Source: Eutypa lata (Eukaryota > Ascomycota > Sordariomycetes > Xylariales > Diatrypaceae). From it: a stretch of 64,000 bases of DNA. Made by a program: the position numbers and the translations under genes. How positions within the stretch are numbered: the first letter of the stretch is position 1; each line of letters begins with the position of its first letter. The DNA is taken from assembly GCA_022661535.1 (NCBI GenBank), contig JAKULF010000001.1, positions 1 through 64,000 of the forward strand, given 5' to 3'. Of this stretch, positions 46,577 through 55,346 are shown one piece after another. The notes below the pieces were generated by a model, which was not told where the DNA came from, made no database searches, and worked only from the letters and a program-made list of their open reading frames with translations.

Positions 46577-48694
46577 TCACAGCATGGCAAAGAGAGCGCC
46601 GACAACAACGGCGCCGGCAACGCCCTGCGCGGCATTGCGACCGGCAGCACCGGTAGCAATGGGCGGCGAGGTGGTCGTGGGGTAGCCACCGGTGGGCACA
46701 GTCGTGGGGTAACCACCAGTAGGGGGGACAACAGGGGTCACAGGAGGCACAACCGGGGTGGTAGAGTAGACGGTGCTGGCGCTAGGCTGAGGGATGGAAC
46801 CGGTCTCCGTCTCGCAAGGAGTGGTGCCGTTACCGTAGCCGGTGGTGGGAACACCAGTGGTAGGGTACGGCGGCGGCGACGTACCAGGGTAACCGCTGCT
46901 CGCGGTAGGGGTCACGATGGTGGTCTCACTCTCGGTGCAGCTAGTTGACTCGCCACCCGTGGGCACGGAAGTGCCGGGGTACCCGGTGCTGGGAGTGGGG
47001 CTCACAATAGTGGTCTCGCTCTCAGTGCAGCTGGTCGACTCACTACCGGTGGGCAAGGTCGTGCTGGCATATCCGGTCGTGCTGGGGACACCTCCCGTGG
47101 TGGAGAGGCTGCCCGGAGTGCTCACAGTGTAGGAGCTGCTGCCAGCAGAGGGGACAGAGGTAGAGTAAACACCGGTCGAGGGGACACTAGTAGTGGGAAC
47201 ACCAGTCGTCGGGGCCGTGGTAGAGGCAGAAGTAGCGGGGTAAGACGAGGCCGTGGCGGGAGGGGTAGGGACGTTCGTGGGAGGAGTGAAGGTCTCGACA
47301 CACGAAGTCGGGGTAAGAGTGACAGTCGGCTTAGGCTTCGAGAAGGTGGTGCTAGCGCTGACGGTGGGCTTAGGCAGGTCCGTGATGGTAGCAGTCGCCG
47401 GGCAGACGGTAGTGTAGACGACAGTGTGGATAACGGTCTTCTCGCCCTGGTACTCAGGAGGGCAGTTGGCAACTTGAGCAGCGCAGGTGGTGACAGTGTA
47501 CGTCTTGGGGACAGACACGGTCGAAGTGATCTCACCCTCACCAGCAGTGGGGAGGGTAGGGGCAGCAGTCGTCAGGCTCAGAATAGACGAGACGGAAGGA
47601 AGACCGGCGGGGTAGCTGCCGGTAGCCGTAATGTCGCCAATCTTGGTCGGGGTAGGAATGCCGCCAGGGAGAGTGGCAGACTCCGTAGGGACGGCAGGGA
47701 GGCTGACAGGGAGAGAGTTGGACGGGATCGGAACTTGGTCGCAAATGGTGGACGTGGGAACGGTAAGGAGGGCAGTGGAGATGGTAGGAGCGAGGCGCAG
47801 AGTGGCAACATCCTCGACCTCGACATCCAGACCAACAGCCGCACCAATGTTGAGGCCGTACGACTCCTCACCAAGAGGGCACTCGGGAGTGTCGCAGAAC
47901 AGACCGACGTACTCGAGGAGGTTAGCCCAGACGGCAACCTCCACACCAGCACCAATATCGGGAACGATGTCGAGGATGGGGAGAATCTCATCAACCTCGA
48001 GGTCAAGACCGACAGCGGCCTGAACACGGAGGCGAAGATCGGCCTGGAGGGTAGTGCAGCCAATGCGGACCGTCACGGGCAGGGTCACAACCGACAGACC
48101 CGAGAAAGAGGCATCGAGGATCGTGCCGGCAAGGAGATCCGTATCGATGGTAGCCTCATCAACAAGCTCAACGTACACACCAGCAGACAGATCGATCGCA
48201 GACTGGACGCTGAGGACCAGGTCCAAGAAGACCTTGGCTTCAACATCAAGACCGGGCAGGGAAAGCTTGAGGAGGTCCTCGGGGGTGAACAGGTTGACCG
48301 CAATGGTAGTCGCGGCACCGATCTGGATATCGAGGTCGAGATAGGCTTCGATGTCGGTCAGAGACAGGCTTAGGGCCGGTACGACCTTCTTCAGCGAGAT
48401 GCTAGCATCCACGTTTCCGTGGACGTAGCAGTTCTTGCACAGAACAGCTACCTCGGCGGCGGCGGCAGCCCCCAAAACAGGTGCGACGGCGACATCAGCG
48501 ATCACACCGGCGACCAGCAGTTCCTCCTGTAACGACACATCGAGGCTAACGCTAGCGGAGACACCGGAGCCGTCGGCTTTGGCATCGGCACCTAGACCGA
48601 GAAGGGGGGTTCTCTGGGCGAGATCGACGGGCGAGGCATTGGCCAAAGCGGCCATTAATGCCACGGCCGCGGGGCCGCGGGTTGGGAAGTGCAT
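46577..48694 (-). CDS. GPI-anchored, mucin-like cell-wall protein
   Basis: A single exon of 705 residues. The N-terminus is a signal peptide (MHFPTRGPAAVALMAALANA, cleavage likely before SPV). Residues about 30-330 form a Val/Leu/Asp/Ala-rich secreted domain with few cysteines (LCKNCYVHGNV; FCDTPECPLGEESYG). From about 330 on it is Ser/Thr/Pro-rich, suited to heavy O-glycosylation, and includes the wall-protein signature KTVIHTVVYTTVCPAT. It has two near-identical copies of STSCTESETTIV followed by a GYPGTS step (plus-strand 46,917-46,956 and 47,007-47,042). The C-terminus GAAGRNAAQGVAGAVVVGAL is a typical GPI attachment signal. High GC and uniform codon choice suggest strong expression and explain long non-coding frames on the opposite strand. 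The globular domain is not recognised beyond being of fungal secreted type. Confidence 0.85.
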   Translation of the reverse strand: MHFPTRGPAAVALMAALANASPVDLAQRTPLLGLGADAKADGSGVSASVSLDVSLQEELLVAGVIADVAVAPVLGAAAAAEVAVLCKNCYVHGNVDASISLKKVVPALSLSLTDIEAYLDLDIQIGAATTIAVNLFTPEDLLKLSLPGLDVEAKVFLDLVLSVQSAIDLSAGVYVELVDEATIDTDLLAGTILDASFSGLSVVTLPVTVRIGCTTLQADLRLRVQAAVGLDLEVDEILPILDIVPDIGAGVEVAVWANLLEYVGLFCDTPECPLGEESYGLNIGAAVGLDVEVEDVATLRLAPTISTALLTVPTSTICDQVPIPSNSLPVSLPAVPTESATLPGGIPTPTKIGDITATGSYPAGLPSVSSILSLTTAAPTLPTAGEGEITSTVSVPKTYTVTTCAAQVANCPPEYQGEKTVIHTVVYTTVCPATATITDLPKPTVSASTTFSKPKPTVTLTPTSCVETFTPPTNVPTPPATASSYPATSASTTAPTTGVPTTSVPSTGVYSTSVPSAGSSSYTVSTPGSLSTTGGVPSTTGYASTTLPTGSESTSCTESETTIVSPTPSTGYPGTSVPTGGESTSCTESETTIVTPTASSGYPGTSPPPYPTTGVPTTGYGNGTTPCETETGSIPQPSASTVYSTTPVVPPVTPVVPPTGGYPTTVPTGGYPTTTSPPIATGAAGRNAAQGVAGAVVVGALFAML

Positions 48695-51234
48695 TGTGAA
48701 GAGCGAAATTAACTATTAGAAAGAATGGACTGGAGCAGAGGAATACCTACTGCTTCCCAAAAATAAAAGAGTGACGACGCTGAGGATGGAGCGTTGAAGG
48801 AATGACTCTGTTCACCGTGTATGCAGGATTTGAGCGTGAGGGGGGAGGAAACAAGAGAGGAGAACAAGACGACACTCGTCTGCTTTTCAACCCTTCCGAC
48901 TCGCACCCTATCCCCTATAGTCAAGGATAGGAGAGATGAGCATCGCGGGTAGGCATGAAGCTAATCAACTCCCTGATACCTATGAGGTCCTAGCGCTACC
49001 ACGCTGGTTCTATTCCTCGAATGCGGTGAAGCATTATCCAATGTTAGATCGACTCGTGAACTAAACCGAACTGGATTTCTACAGGCCAGCCGTCTCCCGA
49101 AATGGGAGATTTGGTAACCTCCATTATGGCGGTCATCATTTAATTTGCGGAGAAGACAGGGGGGCCACGACGTAGCTCACATCCACACCCGCCCTGCAGT
49201 GTCCGCCTAGTCTAATACACCTAATATCGGCGACTCGGTCTATCCCCCGAATGATTTAAACCCCTGGCAGTATCCCACATATTGGTGGGCATCGTTGCAT
49301 TGAGGCTTCAACCAACAGGGTTGTTAAATTTTTTAGGTGGCTCGCTCCCTCACTTTTCACCTCGTCAGTCGATAGTTTAGAATGAATACCGAATTCTCAA
49401 TAACCACCGCTCAACTTGAGATCCGTTCACTTTGTTCGAGCTGAGCCTAGACCTTGCGCCACGTGAGTAGTGGGGAGAGAGTTGAGCCGCAGATACATAC
49501 ATAGTTAGGCCTAGGAATAATGCTACATATGTGAACACCAATGTTGTGACTAAATGATATCTCCTACACAGTTAGTCAGTATCTTCTTGCACTTCCTACT
49601 ATTTATTACCTAATGCTAGATGGCTTAGATAATGTCGAGATGACTATGTATGGAGGAGTGAGCATACGGGAGCTAAGCTGGTTTGCTTAGCGTGTCTACT
49701 TACCGTGGCATCGGCAGTTCTGGATGGGGTGTTATTCTGTGTTAGTAGCAACGCTTGTTCTAGCCTGACCAGGGTTTGATTTCGAGTAATAACACTAATA
49801 ATTATTATACGATGTATGTACATGGTTAGGGGAGAGGCGAGGCACCGCCTTACTACGTAGCTCTACTTCCCGAATTACCGTCGTTCGCATCGCCGAATGG
49901 GCAGATATCGTGTGATATCTGCCTGTACGAAGTATTGACACATTCAGTGAGATGCAGTCGTCAGAGCAATATTCAATATCACTTTCGAGATCGCCCAATG
50001 ATAGAAGCCGTCTTCCGGGAACCTTGCAGTTCCCCATGCATGAGCACAGCTCGAGGTTTCAAGGAGTCCTCGACTAGTCACTTTATTATGTCATTGATCT
50101 TGGCAGGCAGGCCGGTCTGGATGAACACAGAACACCAAATGCTACTCTGACTATAACGTTTTCATGCTTTTGGCTAGTGCTATGCACCGACAAGGAGGCA
50201 GTCACCACTAATGTCGCTTACTCTTTTGCAATAAAATTAAGTTTGCTTCGATGCCTCATAAGCGATAAAGCCCAAGATGCAACATCGTTCTCATTTTCAA
50301 CACACTTCCAGTTCAATCGCAATGGCGCTGTTTTCGTTGATAGCTAGTCCGTAGTGTGCATATACGGGTTGTGCTTCACTGTTTCCTCGTGAATGAGGTT
50401 CCCATCATCTAACAACTATACAGATAGATTAGTACTGTAGATAGATAGATGGCTACAGTCTACTGTATATGTTGTTACGTGATATATAGGGTTAACCTCT
50501 AGCCTCTAGGTAGTCTTTTTACCGCCCGGAGTTTGCCGTGATCCCACCACACGTTGCAGGTCTCAAGACTTCTTGCTAGTATTAGTCCCTTTGTATTACT
50601 GATTTCTACCTCGAACTGTCTCATTGTGATATCTCAAATTCTAGGTTACCAGTATGTTTAGTTACCCCCGAAGAACAAACCATACGAGAATTGCCATCAC
50701 ACCGTAATATCAGCCCTCCGCATCCCCGAACAGTACTGTAGCTAGACTGGCAGTCGGGCGCATAGAAAATGAAAGATACCCTAAGCAGGCTCGACGGTCA
50801 ACAAGGATTATCAAGTGCGTTGTCTGTACAGGTGGTGACGCGGCTATTCCACTGTACACATCGCAGACCTAAAGTACACTGCGGAAACGCCAACGCCAAA
50901 GAGCTAAGGTGAGGCGAGTAAACATCAATAGTGTTGATGATGCTCGGCCTTTCCATGGTTAGATTGGCAGATAGCGACATAAAAGGTTGTTACCATATTG
51001 GAAAAGAATAAACGAGTGCTCTTCGTGGACCTCCGTGTGCCTCCGTGTGCTTCCGTGTAGAGAATTGGTACCTAGAAGACCCATACTCGCCCAACAACAA
51101 GGATAACTTAACTTTGTTGTTGATGATGCCTTGATAGTAGGCCTTGTCTAATTTGTGTCTAAAGACCCAGTTGCGAATACCTCTTACCGCCGCTGATACT
51201 CAATGAATTTCGATGGAGATCAGTGACCCTTATA
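48695..51234. other. 2.5-kb intergenic region, GPI-protein promoter to RID 3' end
   Basis: Genes on both sides are on the minus strand, so this holds the long promoter of the GPI-protein gene and the 3' end of the RID gene. No gene was accepted; an 80-codon frame at 49,795-50,037 and others are weak. A pyrimidine/purine-rich leader lies just upstream of 48,694. Three 10-bp units CTCCGTGTGC (last one diverged) sit at 51,031-51,060. Confidence 0.45.
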
Positions 51235-53493
51235 TCAACATTCCGGGTCTTGGGTAAGGTCGATAGGTCCGGTGAGGTCAATATATGTCCTGCGGTTTTG
51301 CTGGTTTGCATCAATGCACAGAGTGAAAGCGTTGGCACTTTGGTTCTCTTTGTCCAGATCCATCTCCTGTTGCCATGCAGAGTGTTCGTTTGAGCTTGAA
51401 CTCCTAGCTCCTGAGGACATATAACGCCGGCCCAGATATTCCAGGTCGCCATCGTCCTCCATGTCATCATCGACGGACACGATGTCCACGTTGGAAATCT
51501 GATCCTCCTCAAATTCATCCGCTAGCTCGCTTAATCCGTCGTCGTCATCTTCGATGATACGGTCAGCGTCCCAGAGGCTTTTTCTTATGTGTTTATAGAT
51601 TGTTTTTACCACACAGGGGGGGAATGCGTTGCCAATCTGTCTCTTGATGTTGGAGGAATGGAATACATAATCTACGGGGAAACCCTGTAGTGTAGCGTAC
51701 TCGCGTAGATTAAGACATCGTTCGCCACTGTAGTGATAATTCCCGATCCCGCCAGATGTTGTGATTGTGCGCTGTAAGGGGATATTTGGGTCCCATGGTG
51801 GTCTTCGGCACAATTGGGTGGGATGTTGCATCGTAGTCGCCGGCGTGATCTGGCGTAAGACTTGCCTAACTGTCACGTATGGCCTTGTGGTATCGCCTGG
51901 TGCCGGGTGCTCGGAATGTGTAGGTGGGGGAAAGGGTGGCAGCTTCTCTCCGGGACATGACCCTATCATAATCAATCGCTTTCTTCTCGAGGGGCAACCC
52001 CAGATCAGAAGATCGACGATCTTCCACCTCACGGAATATCCCCACTGCGTGAAGCCATGAATCAAGGCATTAAAGTAATGCTCGAAGCGGGGGTGAAGAA
52101 TGCCAAAGGTTTGCTCGAGCGTAAAGACTCGTGGGCGTAGCTTGTTGAGTAACTGGTGGCACGCAAACAAGCTGGCGATATTCGCATCGTCGTTAGCACC
52201 GGAAACCGTATGAGCCGGTGACCAGAATTGGCAAGGAGGTGAAAGGTGCATAACGTCCACCCGCTGGTTAAGATCTGCGTCTTTCATTACGAACTCGAAG
52301 ATGTCCATTTCCCACAGTTCTGAGCGCGGAAATCTATGGCGGTAGGTCTCGCAGGCATGGGAAGAATTGTCACAGCTCAACTTGATGAAGAAGCCAGCCA
52401 TTTCTGCGCCGCAGGAGGCACCACCTGCGCCACAGAACATGTCTCCGAACGTGTATTGCTGTCCAGGTTGTCTAGGAATCCATGCATCCTCTGAATCCGA
52501 CTGGGACGTGATGTCGGCCTCTGTTTCGACATCTACGGTAAATTCCATCTCTGTCGATCGGGAAGGGTGAAAAGAACCACCTCGAGTCTTCCCTCCCCTC
52601 CACACGTTACGCCGCTGTACGTCAGAGACACGGTATGATGCACTCGAGGCATCTTTCCGGTTAAGGTGTTCGAGACTAAACTCCTCGGGTGGAGGTCTTT
52701 TGGCATGGGCCGATTGATGTCGGTACGTGAGTTTGCATTTCCAGCGGCATATTAGAATACCTTTGTGCTCAATGTCATCCACCGTCTGATAGATGCCCCC
52801 GGGATATCTCTTGTCTGGGAAATCTGCATTGGTGAAGTAGAGGGTACGGGTAGTCACTATTTTGGTTACTTGGAGCTCGATTAATGCCTGTTCCTCCTCT
52901 GACCTGTCATCGGCATTGCCGACTTGAAGAATCAGGCATAGTTCATTTCGGAGTCGTGGGAGCCTCCCTCGAAGATTTCTTGTTCTGGTCAACGGCAAAC
53001 CCCTCACAAAAATACCGCGATTCGGTTCATGAATGATTGACCTGATGTACATGAATGATGCTTGGTAAAGGTCCGGGATGGCAGGTATTTCGATTGTGAC
53101 GCCACCTTTCAGCAAGTCACCGCAATACATATATTCGCTCAGGGTTTCTCGTGGGGAAGATCCCAAATGGAGCTGATGCGGGACGGTGGGAACGCGCTGT
53201 TCATATTCTGATCTCTCTCCTGTCAAATCGATTACCGTTGCTATACCGGCAGCTAAAGCGTCCTCCTGGTCCTCTTCAGTGGCGTCGGGGTTAGAGTTGG
53301 ATTCTATATGCATTTGATCAAGATGATTCGGCAGGTTGCGGAAGCGATTTTCCATGGCGGCTTGGTCACCGTCGACTTCCATCTCTTCATCAAAGTCGCT
53401 ACTGGTGGCGGAATCCACCAAGTTTCGACAGTGGCGACTAGCATATGGGCTCGTGGCTGGCTGAGATGGGTAACCCGAGTCTATAGGCGCCAT
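51235..53493 (-). CDS. RID: RID-type DNA cytosine methyltransferase homologue (RIP pathway)
   Basis: A C5-DNA methyltransferase of the fungal Masc1/RID family, 752 residues in one exon. Catalytic motifs are in order: motif I DMFCGAGGAS (351-360), motif IV SPPC with nucleophile Cys421, followed by the family-typical WSPAHT, motif VI as LEQT (459-462) instead of the usual ENV, motif VIII RRKRLIMIG (503-511), motif IX QRTITTSGG (574-582) and motif X RQIGNAFPP (618-626). The EQT and PPCQxWSxAHT variants separate this family from maintenance and DIM-2 enzymes. About residues 205-260 (TLYFTNADFP ... ICRWKCKLTYRH) look like a BAH-type module. VIDLTG (87-92) and IDLTGPIDLTQ (738-748) resemble SUMO-interacting motifs. 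In Neurospora RID is required for RIP, and the first 26 kb of this window are RIP-saturated. The frame appears intact. Confidence 0.92.
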   Translation of the reverse strand: MAPIDSGYPSQPATSPYASRHCRNLVDSATSSDFDEEMEVDGDQAAMENRFRNLPNHLDQMHIESNSNPDATEEDQEDALAAGIATVIDLTGERSEYEQRVPTVPHQLHLGSSPRETLSEYMYCGDLLKGGVTIEIPAIPDLYQASFMYIRSIIHEPNRGIFVRGLPLTRTRNLRGRLPRLRNELCLILQVGNADDRSEEEQALIELQVTKIVTTRTLYFTNADFPDKRYPGGIYQTVDDIEHKGILICRWKCKLTYRHQSAHAKRPPPEEFSLEHLNRKDASSASYRVSDVQRRNVWRGGKTRGGSFHPSRSTEMEFTVDVETEADITSQSDSEDAWIPRQPGQQYTFGDMFCGAGGASCGAEMAGFFIKLSCDNSSHACETYRHRFPRSELWEMDIFEFVMKDADLNQRVDVMHLSPPCQFWSPAHTVSGANDDANIASLFACHQLLNKLRPRVFTLEQTFGILHPRFEHYFNALIHGFTQWGYSVRWKIVDLLIWGCPSRRKRLIMIGSCPGEKLPPFPPPTHSEHPAPGDTTRPYVTVRQVLRQITPATTMQHPTQLCRRPPWDPNIPLQRTITTSGGIGNYHYSGERCLNLREYATLQGFPVDYVFHSSNIKRQIGNAFPPCVVKTIYKHIRKSLWDADRIIEDDDDGLSELADEFEEDQISNVDIVSVDDDMEDDGDLEYLGRRYMSSGARSSSSNEHSAWQQEMDLDKENQSANAFTLCIDANQQNRRTYIDLTGPIDLTQDPEC

Positions 53494-55346
53494 GGTTTGT
53501 ACTGCTTGTCGACTTGAGTTATGTTAGGTTATGGGTATGGGATGCAGGGGTAGCAATGCTTATTGAAACAGAATAGACCGCAGAAGAAGATCTCTCAAAA
53601 TAGTCGTTTCTGATGAAGATGAGATGATTTCCGTTCAAGCTGATGTGTGGCTCGTACATATACTTGAGACACTAGATCCGTTAGATATAGTTATCTATTC
53701 CAGGTTATCTAGCTTATGGGGATGTGAAGTCAACGGATAGTGTCAAAGAGACCATCCTCTATCGTTGCTCCTTTTCATACAGAGCCAGCCGTGAGGCTTG
53801 ACTGTAATACAAAGCTCACATTAGTTGCAGCTAAAAGTACTAACACAACGGCTGCAGCATGAAAGGGAGGTGGGCGGTTTTATACGACCTAATGTCTCCA
53901 CAAGGCAAACAGTCTTTTGAGATAATTCAACAATACTCAAACTACAGTGTAATTTAGCGATCAATTTGATGCTATTTGACAAGGGTTCATTACAGAACAA
54001 TGTGGTGCTACCTGGTCTTATCAAAGGTTTTTCGCGGCGTGAATTTATCCCATGAGAACCAAGCGGTTACATAAATGGACAGTAAAAACAACTATCAATA
54101 ATAATTATCCTGTGGCTAGTCAATTGTTATATGGTTGAACGAAGAAAGGGGGAAACCCCGCTGGGGTTTCCACCAACTTTCTAGCACGTTCTAAAATAAC
54201 CATTATGGTTGACTATGTTATACATCTTGGTGAGTGACAGTGGTATATATTAAGTTTATGATGGTGTGAGTTTGCTAGTGAGATTGCCTAACAACCTGAA
54301 CATTAATATGATAATACATTACCTTTGTTACGTCTACCGGAATCAATTTCATAGGTGGAGGGGGCCTTTGGAAATTTGTTGGAAGCTAGACCTCCCAGCT
54401 GCTATGGGATAGATATTATATAACATATTATAACTAGTCCAGTCTCACACCATAATCGGGCCCTTAGCTCCGTATGACCATATATTGATTCCACGGTGTT
54501 TGATACCTCTATGACGATACGTAAAAATACCCGATAAAATGAGATATAGGTTCATGAGTTTCTAGATTATAGCCTTTAGGTAGACCTCCATAGTAGCTTT
54601 GGTTATCCGCGGAGTATTTAGCACCCGTTTATTCACACAGACTCTCAGTTTTTTGCACTTAATTACCAGCAACAACTAATCTCGTAAAGGAATGAAGCCT
54701 ATAGTAAAACAGAGGGAACGTTATTCACCTGGAAGCTGGAAGGCTATCTGCGCTTTTTTATGGGATGACTTAAGTACTTATGCATGGCTTGCAAAATCAA
54801 CAAAACCAAGAAGTCGGCTTTCGTCACCCGTTTACACGGAGGTTAAATTATATATCCGACAATGGAACTAAATCTGACTGTCACTTTGGTGTAGGTGAAG
54901 TTATGAGGAATATATAAGAGCTAGTTGCGGTTAACGAGATATAGCTTTAAGTACCTACCTATTTTACTTTAAATATCATTGCAGTCATATTTTTGCTGAT
55001 ATCTCTGGTATATTTCTATAATATGTATGTAGACAGTAAAATAAAATAGAAATGTGGAAAAGAAGTGTCTATTAGTTGATTATAAGCATTGTTTGTCCGT
55101 ATATAGTTGCGTGTATGATATGCCTAAGGTAAATTATGGGACCATCTAAGACTGACACGATATCATTGGCGGTGCCCAGTAAGCGATTCAAAATGAGGTG
55201 AAAACTCCGTCGGTAACCGGTGGCATTCCTGAAAAGCTTCTGAGAGCAACTTCTGATTACCGGCGACGATTCCCGTCGTTCTCCTTCTCTTGCAACAATT
55301 ATTTTGTGGAATGTGTTTCAGAAGACTTACTCTTTAGCATTCAATA
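53494..55346. other. Divergent 1.85-kb promoter region, RID (-) / Zn2Cys6 factor (+)
   Basis: No gene accepted; a 67-codon minus-strand frame at 53,821-54,024 is weak. It is mildly AT-rich. The most notable element is a perfect 9-bp-stem hairpin at 54,151-54,171, listed separately. The two head-to-head genes could share regulatory sequence here. Confidence 0.45.
54151..54171. repeat. Perfect GC-rich hairpin in an AT-leaning region
   Basis: GGAAACCCC (54,151-54,159), loop GCT, GGGGTTTCC (54,163-54,171) form a perfect 9-bp stem. Nine bases later comes CTAG (54,181-54,184). A short GC hairpin about 10 nt before a CTRR end is the layout of a Helitron 3' terminus, but the following base is C where T is expected and no helicase gene or 5' end was identified. 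Confidence 0.5.

Noticed and set aside
47426..48373. 315-codon plus-strand frame opposite the GPI-protein gene
   Set aside because: An Arg/Asp/Gly-rich shadow caused by strong codon bias on the coding strand. The minus-strand protein has signal peptide, repeats and GPI signal, which accounts for the sequence.
49795..50150. Overlapping short frames on both strands
   Set aside because: Neither strand shows coding bias. Probably chance openness within the GPI-protein promoter.
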